Part shown: positions 20,327 to 27,654 of the stretch, in pieces
Layout of the letters: each line of letters begins with the position of its first letter
Position numbering within the stretch: position 1 is the first letter of the stretch
Assembly (NCBI RefSeq): GCF_001648895.1
Contig: NZ_LXUF01000001.1
Location: 1,347,726 to 1,411,725 of the forward strand
Direction: 5' to 3'
DNA length: 64,000 nucleotides
Source of the DNA: Methylovorus sp. MM2
Lineage (GTDB): Bacteria > Pseudomonadota > Gammaproteobacteria > Burkholderiales > Methylophilaceae
Program-made: the position numbers and the translations under genes
Notes under the pieces: model-generated
Told to the model about the DNA's origin: nothing
Database searches by the model: none
Seen by the model: only the letters and a program-made list of their open reading frames with translations

Positions 20327-21337
20327 ATGCGCAAGCTTATATTGTTGTTAGCCATGCTCACCTACATCCCAGCCTCTTATGCGTTTGACCGAGCAAAGCT
20401 GTTTGATTCCTTTTTCTCTATCGTCTTAGTACGTGGCTATAACCACGATGGCAGTTTGGCCTATGGTTCTGGCGTCATCATCGCGCCCAACAAAGTACTA
20501 ACCAACTGCCATGTGCTTCGCCAAACCAAAGAGCCTTGGGTCTCACGTGGTGAAGATAGCTATACCATCACCGCCATTCAAGCCGATAGCTGGCACGACA
20601 TCTGTCTGCTGACGATGGAAAATCTACCATTCAAGGCGGTCACGTTAGGCAACAGCAATACGCTTAAAAAAGGCCAAGAAACGATCTCTGTCGGCCACTC
20701 CAGTGGCAACCCATCACCTGTGACCTCTGTCGGCATCATCAAATCGATTTACCCGCTTGATCACGGCAGCGTCATCCGCAGCACGGCCCGTTTTGCGCTT
20801 GGCGCGAGCGGTAGCGGACTGTTTGATGGTGAAGGGCGACTCATCGGCATCAATACATTCAAAACCATAGGCCGCAATGCATACTTCTACGCAGTCCCCG
20901 TTGAGTGGATATCCTATATTGAGAAACTGCCCGCTGAGCCACCGCATTCGCTAGAAGGCCCAGCATTTTGGGAAGCCAATGATGCTGATAAACCATTTTT
21001 TCTACAAGTAGCAGCTCCAGAGTTGCAAGAAGACTGGATCAAGCTCCAAGAAGTAGCTAATAACTGGGTGAAGGCCGAGCCTGACAACTCAGAGGCTTGG
21101 TATGAGCTAGGGCTTGCCAATGAAAAGCTGGATAAATTAGTAGAGGCAGAAACCGCTTATCGAAAATCAGTGGCTGTGAATGCCCTGAACACGGATTCAC
21201 TATTCAGATTAGGGATGCTAGCAGCCAAAAAAGGTGATACAAAAGAAATGCATACCATTCAATTAGCGCTCTTAGAGATAGATCAAGATATCGCCGCTGA
21301 ATTCAGCCATGAGGCTGGGTGCGCTGAACAATGTTAG
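20327..21337 (+). CDS. exported trypsin-like serine protease with TPR tail
   Basis: A signal peptide (MRKLILLLAM...ASYA, cleavage about residue 19) directs the protein to the periplasm. A chymotrypsin-fold protease domain follows, with the triad His62 (TNCHVL), Asp91 (HDICLL) and Ser161 (GASGSGLF). The C-terminal third (about 225-325) has tetratricopeptide-type helices, such as SEAWYELGLANEKLDKLVEAETAYRKS cut across two repeats. HtrA/Deg proteases normally carry PDZ domains, and none is seen here; the TPR region takes that place and may recruit partners. No operon partner lies nearby. The substrate is unknown. Confidence 0.85.
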   Translation: MRKLILLLAMLTYIPASYAFDRAKLFDSFFSIVLVRGYNHDGSLAYGSGVIIAPNKVLTNCHVLRQTKEPWVSRGEDSYTITAIQADSWHDICLLTMENLPFKAVTLGNSNTLKKGQETISVGHSSGNPSPVTSVGIIKSIYPLDHGSVIRSTARFALGASGSGLFDGEGRLIGINTFKTIGRNAYFYAVPVEWISYIEKLPAEPPHSLEGPAFWEANDADKPFFLQVAAPELQEDWIKLQEVANNWVKAEPDNSEAWYELGLANEKLDKLVEAETAYRKSVAVNALNTDSLFRLGMLAAKKGDTKEMHTIQLALLEIDQDIAAEFSHEAGCAEQC

Positions 21338-21482
21338 AAATGTTAAAGTTTAAAATAGCATGCAGCTTTAAAAGAATTCGCCATTAAGCCTATTAAAAAG
21401 CTAGCTTTTGGTTTCGGTGATTGGATTTTATGAGTAAAATTAGGGTTTTATCTTTACCCTCACAACTCAAGGATTTTCGATC

Positions 21483-22694
21483 TTGGAATCATCAGCTACA
21501 CAGCTATCACAGCGCGTTCAATCAATAAAAGAATCACCTACTTTGGCAGTGACCGCACGTGCGGCAAAGCTAAAATCAGAAGGTCGGGACATTATCGGCC
21601 TTGGCGCTGGTGAACCAGATTTTGATACTCCCCAACATATTAAAGACGCCGCAAAGAAAGCCATTGATAGCGGCTTTACTAAATACACGCCTGTAGGCGG
21701 TATTCCCGGCCTTAAAAAAGCCATTGTCGCCAAGTTCAAAAATGAAAACGGCTTTGACTATACTGAAAAAGAAGTCATCGTCGGTGTCGGCGGCAAGCAA
21801 TGTATATTCAATCTGGCATTGGCGGTGTTAAACCCGGGCGATGAAGTCATCATCCCTGCCCCTTACTGGGTGTCTTATGCGGATATCGCATTAGTGGCAG
21901 GTGCTAAGCCCATCATCATTCAATGTGGTATCGAGCAGGATTTCAAGCTAACCCCTGCTCAGCTTGAAGCAGCTATCACCCCAAAAACCAAGATCTTTAT
22001 GATCAACTCGCCATCCAACCCAACAGGTTCGGTTTATTCGTTGGACGAGCTAAAAGCATTGGGTGAGGTTCTTAAGCGCCATGCATATGTGTTGGTTGCC
22101 ACGGATGATATGTATGAGCACGTGAACCTCACAGGTGACAAGTTCTACAATATCCTCAATGCTGCTCCAGAATTAAAAGAGCGATGCATCGTACTCAATG
22201 GCGTATCTAAAGCCTACTCAATGACAGGCTGGCGTATCGGCTATGCTGCCGGCCCTGCCAAGATCATCAAAGCAATGGAGATCCTTCAATCGCAATCTAC
22301 ATCCAACCCTACGTCTATCTCTCAAGTTGCAGCACAAGCAGCACTTGAAGGGCCTCAGGAGTGCATTACGCCCATGGTCGAGGCTTTTATTGAACGTCAT
22401 GAATATGTAGTAAATCGCTTTAATGCTATGCCGGGCGTGAAGTGCATCAAGGCAGGCGGCGCGTTCTACGCATTCCCCGATGCCCGCATTGCTATCAGCA
22501 ACCTGCATAAAGCAGGCAAGATCAATGAGCCAACAGATATGGCGCTTTCTGAATACCTGCTTGAAAAAGTCGGCGTTGCGGTTGTGCCCGGTTCCGCTTT
22601 TGGCGCCGAAGGTTATTTCCGCATCTCATTTGCAACATCGATGGAAAATCTAGTCAATGCGTTAGATAGAATTAATAGTGCGCTGAGCGTTTGA
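21483..22694 (+). CDS. aspC: class I aspartate-type aminotransferase
   Basis: PLP enzyme of fold type I that transfers amino groups between aspartate and 2-oxoglutarate; some members of this subgroup also use prephenate. The PLP lysine is Lys243 in NGVSKAYSMTGWRIGY. SPSNPTG (176-182) and the ATDDMYEH segment bind cofactor, and the substrate carboxylate arginine is in YFRISFATS near the C-terminus. It starts with TTG preceded by an AAGGA ribosome binding site at good spacing; no in-frame ATG is close. The gene symbol follows function, not proven orthology. A hairpin terminator follows the stop. Confidence 0.88.
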   Translation: MESSATQLSQRVQSIKESPTLAVTARAAKLKSEGRDIIGLGAGEPDFDTPQHIKDAAKKAIDSGFTKYTPVGGIPGLKKAIVAKFKNENGFDYTEKEVIVGVGGKQCIFNLALAVLNPGDEVIIPAPYWVSYADIALVAGAKPIIIQCGIEQDFKLTPAQLEAAITPKTKIFMINSPSNPTGSVYSLDELKALGEVLKRHAYVLVATDDMYEHVNLTGDKFYNILNAAPELKERCIVLNGVSKAYSMTGWRIGYAAGPAKIIKAMEILQSQSTSNPTSISQVAAQAALEGPQECITPMVEAFIERHEYVVNRFNAMPGVKCIKAGGAFYAFPDARIAISNLHKAGKINEPTDMALSEYLLEKVGVAVVPGSAFGAEGYFRISFATSMENLVNALDRINSALSV

Positions 22695-22718
22695 TATAGA
22701 GGTTTTGTTGAAAAGTAA

Positions 22719-22746
22719 AAAAGGCCTGCATTGCTGCAGGCCTTCT
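22719..22746. terminator. hairpin terminator at the left chromosome-element junction
   Basis: Perfect 10-bp stem AAGGCCTGCA/TGCAGGCCTT with a 4-base loop. The T-run is best on the minus strand, so it probably was the original terminator of tRNA-Asn before the element split it off. It also lies just after the aminotransferase gene. Confidence 0.85.
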
Positions 22747-22799
22747 TGTATCTGGCTCCTCGACCTGGGCTCGAACCAGGGACACACGGATTAACAGTC
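22746..22799 (-). repeat. left attachment site, containing a tRNA-Asn 3' fragment
   Basis: Bases 22753-22799 are the 3' part of tRNA-Asn, from the anticodon loop to CCA, on the minus strand, without the 5' half. Identity with the right copy is perfect for 54 bp and stops inside the anticodon stem. It is the non-functional remnant left when the element entered. Confidence 0.94.
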
Positions 22800-22902
22800 T
22801 CAATCCATAGCTTTCTTTAGATTTCATTTATATATAAGTTTTATATAAATCATATGGTTATAGTTTTTATTATTTCATTAAGTCACTATAAGTAACTTTA
22901 GC

Positions 22903-22920
22903 GTTGACACTTGGTTGACA
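22903..22920 (+). repeat. integrase arm-type site, left end
   Basis: GTTGACACTTGGTTGACA recurs in the same orientation with one mismatch at 29539-29556. Within the site TTGACACTT occurs twice in tandem, 11 bases apart. In the circular form these two copies would flank the att core on both sides, as arm sites of tyrosine integrases do. Confidence 0.7.
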
Positions 22921-22941
22921 CTTTTCTCATCGACTGAAAAG

Positions 22942-23415
22942 TTACAAAGAATCGTCTTCAATTTCGTGCAAATACCAACAGTGTTTTTTCATTAAAAAAC
23001 GATACATCACAGACCAGTCGGTATCAGGCTTAAAGACATGGACTTCAGTCGTGCGGGTTTTGATATTTGTTTCTGCTACCAGTCCATTATCATTCATATA
23101 GTTCCCAAGAGATGGGTATTTGCTATCTTCAGCTTTGGAAGTTAATTTAAGTTTGAAAGAAGAAGAATAGTCATCTTCAAGCTTATCGTTTAAACCAAAC
23201 TCCAATAGAAGCACTCTCAAAGGATAAATCGTTCGACTAACAGCAAATTTCTTTTCGCTTGAAAAACGATTAAAGAAGTCTGCAAATACTTCTTGATGAC
23301 TAGCGGAGCACTCGGCCGCATAGATCAAGGGGGATTGAGTGAACAGCCCAATAGTGAATAATGCTGTCGTTGTTAATCTAAGAAAGTCACCAATCATAAC
23401 TATCGATTCGGACAT
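22942..23415 (-). CDS. small exported protein, DUF4348-like (uncertain)
   Basis: Not firmly recognised. A hydrophobic segment (about 13-33) ending in YAAEC looks like a signal peptide. The mature part has ADFFNRFSSEKKFAVSR near its start and a terminal DTDW...CWYLHEI pattern. That order recalls the DUF4348 family of secreted bacterial proteins, though this is from memory of the pattern only. The start ATG overlaps the end of the upstream gene by 29 bases, so the two are translated from one message. The upstream partner shares a PxTDW motif near its C-terminus. The function is unknown; cell-surface immunity or exclusion is a guess based on context. Confidence 0.7.
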   Translation of the reverse strand: MSESIVMIGDFLRLTTTALFTIGLFTQSPLIYAAECSASHQEVFADFFNRFSSEKKFAVSRTIYPLRVLLLEFGLNDKLEDDYSSSFKLKLTSKAEDSKYPSLGNYMNDNGLVAETNIKTRTTEVHVFKPDTDWSVMYRFLMKKHCWYLHEIEDDSL

Positions 23416-23941
23416 TGTTCTCTAATTTACGGACGACTCGAATCTTTGAGTTCTTAACATCAATATGCCAGTCAGTATTAGGTGGAACGATGGTTAATTG
23501 TTTTAGATTAGATCCATTTTTGTCTGCTATAAATAATGTGGTGGTTTTTGTCTCTTGGTTACGAACACCTACTAGTAATTTATTCTTAAGCTCTGTTCTT
23601 TTGATATCAGAGTTATTAAATGCTAAGAATGTAGCAGTGCCATCAAAGGTAACTTGCTTATCTTTAATCTCTGACTCGAAAAGTAATGGGGATATACCTC
23701 CTTTTTGAGGATTCTTGAACAAAAGCCTAGAAGTGGAAGTCACAGGGTCAAATATGTTTATATTAGTGACCACATTGCTTGATGAGCTTAAAAAGCCACC
23801 ACCTTCAGATAAGTCCTGGACTGCTCTGTAATATAGGCCGGATGCTTTGTCATAAACATTGATAGATACATATGAGTTGTCATACTCACCAGCAGATACC
23901 GAAGAACTAATTACTACAAGCAACAGTAATAGATATTTCAT
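23387..23941 (-). CDS. exported hypothetical protein
   Basis: A clear signal peptide (MKYLLLLLVVISSSVSAG) precedes 166 residues of beta-rich, Ser/Thr/Asn-rich sequence. A segment FIADKNGSNLKQLT resembles a single TolB-type beta-propeller repeat, and PPNTDW lies near the C-terminus. The start is strongly supported by AGGGGAG upstream of the ATG. It is followed by the overlapping DUF4348-like gene, so they are probably made together in the periplasm. No enzyme motif is visible. AT-rich composition fits the imported element. Confidence 0.72.
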   Translation of the reverse strand: MKYLLLLLVVISSSVSAGEYDNSYVSINVYDKASGLYYRAVQDLSEGGGFLSSSSNVVTNINIFDPVTSTSRLLFKNPQKGGISPLLFESEIKDKQVTFDGTATFLAFNNSDIKRTELKNKLLVGVRNQETKTTTLFIADKNGSNLKQLTIVPPNTDWHIDVKNSKIRVVRKLENNVRIDSYDW

Positions 23942-23992
23942 GCAAAGCTCCCCTTGTAATGCAGATTAATTAATTAGCAAATATAAATCTTA

Positions 23993-24562
23993 TTAATCGG
24001 ATACTATCACTCCAGCTCTTAAAAGTGCTTGCTTCTGATCACGTTCTTTTTTAGTCAGAAATCCTTTCTTTTCTTTATCGATAAGCATCTTTAGAACATC
24101 GGAAGTCTCATGTTTAGCGAATAGTATCGATTGTTCTATCTTTCCGGCCAACGTTCCTTTCTTCTTTTGCCTTTCGTATTCACGCCTCTCTTTACGAGTC
24201 ATCAGGTTGGTATGTAGCTCTTCATCGTCTGAATGTGTAACCAATGATGGTGGTCTATTTCTAATCAGGTCCTTTAGCATTGGCGAAGCTAGAGGACCGT
24301 TACTTTTTACCATCTCAGCCTGATCTACCAATCCATGTTCTTTTAACAATGCCTGTTGAGCCTCTTGAGCTAAATCACCTTCCATGAACATCCGTTCATA
24401 GTATGTATCCTGAGCTCTGGTCTTGTGATGATGACGAACGATATCATTTAGAGTCTTACGAATAGTAGATGACAAAGTACTGTCCAGATACGCACAAGCC
24501 TCCTCTGCTTCCCTTTTCAATTTTGGTGAGATACGGATGGTTAAATTGACTGTCTTTTCCAT
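23993..24562 (-). CDS. ribbon-helix-helix-like DNA-binding protein
   Basis: The N-terminus (TVNLTIRISPKLKREAEEACAYL, residues 4-26 in pieces) has the beta-strand plus helix pattern of CopG/Arc-type regulators. The remaining 150 residues are highly charged, with RKERREYERQKKK and a C-terminal KKERDQKQALLRAG helix. The frame extends to 24616, but the ATG at 24562 has a GGGAA site and begins directly at the domain, so it is preferred (189 aa). Three copies of GCACATACA lie just upstream, a plausible autoregulatory site. It could be the element's master regulator, or a DNA-binding accessory protein such as a MobC-like factor. No toxin partner is adjacent. Confidence 0.68.
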   Translation of the reverse strand: MEKTVNLTIRISPKLKREAEEACAYLDSTLSSTIRKTLNDIVRHHHKTRAQDTYYERMFMEGDLAQEAQQALLKEHGLVDQAEMVKSNGPLASPMLKDLIRNRPPSLVTHSDDEELHTNLMTRKERREYERQKKKGTLAGKIEQSILFAKHETSDVLKMLIDKEKKGFLTKKERDQKQALLRAGVIVSD

Positions 24563-24583
24563 GATTTTTCCCAAATGTGCAAT

Positions 24584-24735
24584 GCACATACACTGACACT
24601 GGCAGTGCACATACATGAATTACGCTTGAACCCGCATGGCTACTGGTTTTCCCCGTTCCATACGTCCTATTTATCTTTCCCCCCGTATTACTAGTGGGGG
24701 AGATGACTGTTTTTGCATAGTGCCGCGCACATACA
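24584..24735. promoter_or_regulatory. three GCACATACA direct repeats upstream of the RHH gene
   Basis: The 9-mer occurs at 24584-24592, 24607-24615 (23 bases apart, about two helical turns) and 24727-24735, all in the same orientation. Spacing and position suggest operator sites for the adjacent ribbon-helix-helix protein; binding is not shown. Confidence 0.45.
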
Positions 24736-24923
24736 ATGAGTTCAATAGGGTAAAAACCAATGACGTCTAATGGGATGCAAAGGGGGATTTGTTTTTCTTA
24801 TGGATGGGTATTTATTGATTTAGGCGCAAAGCGGCGGTGCGTCCTCGGACCCTGCGGGCGCTCCGGCGCTTCGCGCCCTCTGGTTATATTTCGCCCGCTG
24901 ATCTATTCTTCCGTCACCTGTTT
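24736..24923. other. non-coding stretch with GC-rich patch
   Basis: Inside the otherwise AT-rich element, about 24820-24900 is strongly GC-rich, with overlapping GGCGC/GCGCC palindromes that could fold into hairpins. A 69-codon frame crosses it but shows no protein-like pattern. No gene is supported. An origin-like or structured-RNA role is possible but unproven. Confidence 0.4.
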
Positions 24924-24973
24924 CCAGTTACCCACAGTATTTGCCTTAGAGGGGCAATACTATGGATAACTGG
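24924..24973. promoter_or_regulatory. imperfect 21-bp inverted repeat upstream of the ATPase gene
   Basis: The arms CCAGTTACCCACAGTATTTGCC and GGCAATACTATGGATAACTGG (described in the plus strand) pair with few mismatches around a short loop. Each arm contains a sequence one base from the DnaA box TTATCCACA (TTACCCACA and, on the other strand, TTATCCATA). The repeat ends about 60 bases before the ATPase start codon. It could be a regulator site, a terminator stem or part of a replication origin. Confidence 0.5.
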
Positions 24974-25035
24974 GGTGACTTTGTATCTGTTAGTATCCAT
25001 AAAGCTCTGAATAAAAAATAAAAAAGGGGAATGAG

Positions 25036-27117
25036 ATGAATTTGATTATTAAAAACTGCAACAGTATTGATGAAGCAAATATTCAAATAGAGCCAGAAAG
25101 GCTCAACATAAAATATGGGATAAATGGGACTGGTAAAAGCACTATAGCTAAAGCTATAGATCTGAACACTCAAGGAAAAGAAAAGCTAATAAGCCTGACA
25201 CCATTTAAGCATTCAGGAAAACAAGATACAAATCTTTTGCCTTCCATAGAAGGTGCAGATTCGATAACAAAAGTTTCGATATTTAATGAAGACTATATTA
25301 ATCAAATAGTTTTCAGGCCAGATGAAGTGATAACAAATAGTTTCGATATATTTATCAAAAATGAGACTTATAAACAAAAAACAGAAGAGATTGAAAAGCT
25401 AATTTCCAGCATCAAAGATACATTTAAAGGAAATACTGAACTAGAGCAAGTGATCAAAGATTTAAATGACATGAGTGACAGTTTCGGGGCTTCAAAAACT
25501 GGGTATTCGGCTGCTGGAAGTATAGCTAAAGGTTTTGGTAAACAGGGCAACAAGATTGAGAATATTCCTGCAGGACTCCAAGGGTACTCAGAATTTCTTA
25601 AAAGCCCGCAGAATGTTAAATGGATAAAGTGGCAGATAGACGGGAATGAATTTATAGAGATTTCAGAAAATTGCCCATATTGCACTACAACCACTGAAGG
25701 TAAAAAAGATAATATTAAGCTAGTTGCAAAAGAGTACGACCATAAGTCAATTGAACATTTAAATAAAGTCTTATCAATTGTTGAAAGATTAAGTAAGTAC
25801 TTTAGTGAAAATACATATCATCGTTTGCAAGAAATAACAAAAAATAAAACAGAACTCGCAGAAGAAGAAAAAAATTACCTAATAGAGATTAAGAATCAGA
25901 TTGATGTATTAAGAGGCAAGCTCAACGAATTAAGAGGTATAACTTTTTTTACCTTTAGAGAGGATGAGAAGGTAATAGACAAGGTTAATTTTCTTAAGAT
26001 AAATATTGGGCTTTTATCTCATCTTGAATCTGAGGAAACGAAGAAAATTGTCGATTCTATTAACGATTCTTTAGAAACTGTTTCAAAATTGGCCGGAGAA
26101 TTACAAGGTCAAGTTAACCAGCAAAAAATTGGTATTCAGAAAACTATTCTTGAATATAAGACTGAAATAAACAATTTTTTGAGGTTTGCCGGTTATAAAT
26201 ACAACGTTGACATCGAAAATGATTCCAACGAATACAAAATGAAATTAAAACATGAAGATTTCAATGAAAACGTAACCAGCGGTACACAACACCTAAGTTT
26301 TGGAGAGAAAAATGCTTTTGCACTCGTCTTATTCATGTATCAGAGCCTCTCAGCTAACCCTGACCTAATTATTCTTGATGATCCAATCTCCTCATTCGAC
26401 CGAAATAAGAAGTTTGCGATTATTGAAAAGCTTTTTAGAGGTAAGAAAAGTTTTAGAGGTAAAACCGTATTAATGATGACTCATGATTTAGAGCCAATTA
26501 TTGATTTAGTTAAAAATCTGCCTCATGAATTTCAACCAGTCCCAGTCGCTAGTTTTCTAGAGGCTAAAAAAGGAATCGTGAAAGAAATTAAAGTAACAAA
26601 GGATGATGTGATTACTTTTGGACAGGTTTGTCATGAAAATATTGGTTCTGAATGTGACGACGTCATCAAACTTATATATTTAAGAAGATTTCATGAAATA
26701 GTAAACGACAAAGGCAATATCTATCAATTAATTGCAAACCTTCTACATAAACGCGAGAAACCATTTAAAAGAGTAGATTTAATTGAAGTAGAAATGACCT
26801 CTGCTGAAATAGATGAGGTTGCCTCTCGCATTAAAATAAAGATTCCAACTTTTGATTATCAAGTAATTCTTAACAAGCTTAATGATGCAGCACAAATGCG
26901 CACACTATATGACAGCGCGCCTAATAATTACGAAAAATTACAGTTATTTAGAATAATAAATGGGCAGCATGAAAATGATGTAATTGCCAAGTACATTAAT
27001 GAAACATTTCATATCGAGAATGAATACGTTATGCAACTTAACCCCAATAAATATGAAGGCGTCCCAGAATTTATTATTGATGAGTGTAGCAAGTCGTTAC
27101 AGGCCATTGAGGCTTAA
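25036..27117 (+). CDS. SMC/ABC-type AAA ATPase with CxxC hook, RloC/PrrC-like candidate
   Basis: A single ATP-binding cassette split by a long helical insert. Walker A is GINGTGKS (28-35), an Rad50-like hook CPYC lies at 213-216 between helical stretches, the ABC signature is HLSFGEKNAFAL (419-430), Walker B is LIILDDPISSFD (444-455), and the switch histidine is in MTHDLEP. This architecture is that of COG4694-type proteins, including the tRNA anticodon nucleases RloC and PrrC. The C-terminal 200 residues contain Arg550-x3-Glu554 and His571, recalling the Arg-Glu-His nuclease triad of PrrC/RloC, but the Glu-to-His spacing is shorter. Start: AGGGG six to ten bases before the ATG. AT-rich codon use marks it as imported. 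A stand-alone phage-defence effector is likely but inferred. Confidence 0.85.
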   Translation: MNLIIKNCNSIDEANIQIEPERLNIKYGINGTGKSTIAKAIDLNTQGKEKLISLTPFKHSGKQDTNLLPSIEGADSITKVSIFNEDYINQIVFRPDEVITNSFDIFIKNETYKQKTEEIEKLISSIKDTFKGNTELEQVIKDLNDMSDSFGASKTGYSAAGSIAKGFGKQGNKIENIPAGLQGYSEFLKSPQNVKWIKWQIDGNEFIEISENCPYCTTTTEGKKDNIKLVAKEYDHKSIEHLNKVLSIVERLSKYFSENTYHRLQEITKNKTELAEEEKNYLIEIKNQIDVLRGKLNELRGITFFTFREDEKVIDKVNFLKINIGLLSHLESEETKKIVDSINDSLETVSKLAGELQGQVNQQKIGIQKTILEYKTEINNFLRFAGYKYNVDIENDSNEYKMKLKHEDFNENVTSGTQHLSFGEKNAFALVLFMYQSLSANPDLIILDDPISSFDRNKKFAIIEKLFRGKKSFRGKTVLMMTHDLEPIIDLVKNLPHEFQPVPVASFLEAKKGIVKEIKVTKDDVITFGQVCHENIGSECDDVIKLIYLRRFHEIVNDKGNIYQLIANLLHKREKPFKRVDLIEVEMTSAEIDEVASRIKIKIPTFDYQVILNKLNDAAQMRTLYDSAPNNYEKLQLFRIINGQHENDVIAKYINETFHIENEYVMQLNPNKYEGVPEFIIDECSKSLQAIEA

Positions 27118-27125
27118 CTCATAAA

Positions 27126-27350
27126 CTACGCTTCCAGCCAAGGTAACTCTTCACCTAAGGGACCATAAATATAATCTCTATGTATATAGAATTGTCCGCT
27201 TTTTTTCGGACCATAAATATAATCTTTATGGATGTAATAAAGGCCACTATTTTGGGGGCCGTAAATATAATCCTTATGGATGTAAAATTGGCCCGACATT
27301 TTAGGTCCATATATGTATCTATTACTAATATAGTATTGCCCTGAGCTCAT
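27126..27350 (-). CDS. 74-aa tandem-repeat protein (four 16-residue YIYGP units)
   Basis: The whole protein is four near-identical 16-residue units of the form SGQFYIHKDYIYGPKK plus an acidic 8-residue tail (EELPWLEA). The frame can be extended to a GTG at 27368, but the ATG at 27350 has a GGAGAG ribosome binding site and begins exactly at the first repeat. Aromatic/isoleucine alternation suggests a small beta-solenoid or beta-sheet made of repeat hairpins. There is no signal peptide or membrane segment. It converges on the ATPase gene with only 8 bases between the stops. The function is unknown; a partner or regulator of the ATPase is one guess. Confidence 0.68.
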   Translation of the reverse strand: MSSGQYYISNRYIYGPKMSGQFYIHKDYIYGPQNSGLYYIHKDYIYGPKKSGQFYIHRDYIYGPLGEELPWLEA

Positions 27351-27351
27351 A
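27160..27351 (-). repeat. four tandem 48-bp repeats
   Basis: The GGACC-type block recurs at 27160, 27208, 27256 and 27304, exactly 48 bases apart, and encodes the 16-residue protein repeat. The copies differ at many synonymous positions, showing that the protein repeat is conserved while the DNA has drifted. Confidence 0.9.
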
Positions 27352-27368
27352 CTTCTCTCCAAATCCAC

Positions 27369-27654
27369 CCGACTATCAATAGCCTAAGCTAATAACATAG
27401 AAATGGATAGTGGCTATCTTTCTTGACATCAAGCATCAGACAGGAATATTCTGAAGGCCTCTCGAAGTACAAAGCGGTCTGTCGCCCCGTCAGCTCGCGG
27501 CATTTTTTACGTCCATTGATTTTATGGCGGGGTTGAGACTGGGTATAAAACACCGAAAGGAAAGCCCAGACGCGGTTTCTTTGTAACCCGAGAGTGCGCC
27601 CGCCACCCCGTATTGTTTTTCGGGTGGTCTCTCTCAAATGCAAAGGAGGCCATC
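27369..27654. other. non-coding stretch, candidate structured leader
   Basis: About 285 bases with no convincing gene. The right part (27480-27640) is more GC-rich than the rest of the element. It contains stems such as CTGGG/CCCAG and a CCACCC/GGGTGG hairpin shortly before the next gene's AAAGGAGG ribosome binding site. It may be a leader RNA of the 102-aa gene or an independent small RNA. An 84-codon minus-strand frame here was not accepted. Confidence 0.35.

Noticed and set aside
24760-24969. 69-codon plus-strand frame in the element
   Set aside because: It crosses the GC-rich palindromic patch and the inverted repeat, has no supporting domain, and composition explains the open frame.
27160-27351. 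CRISPR array (regular 48-bp repeats)
   Set aside because: The repeats are contiguous with no spacers, lie in frame and encode a protein repeat.
27389-27643. 84-codon minus-strand frame
   Set aside because: No domain, unusual basic composition, and it lies antisense to the leader of the 102-aa gene, which has a far better ribosome binding site.
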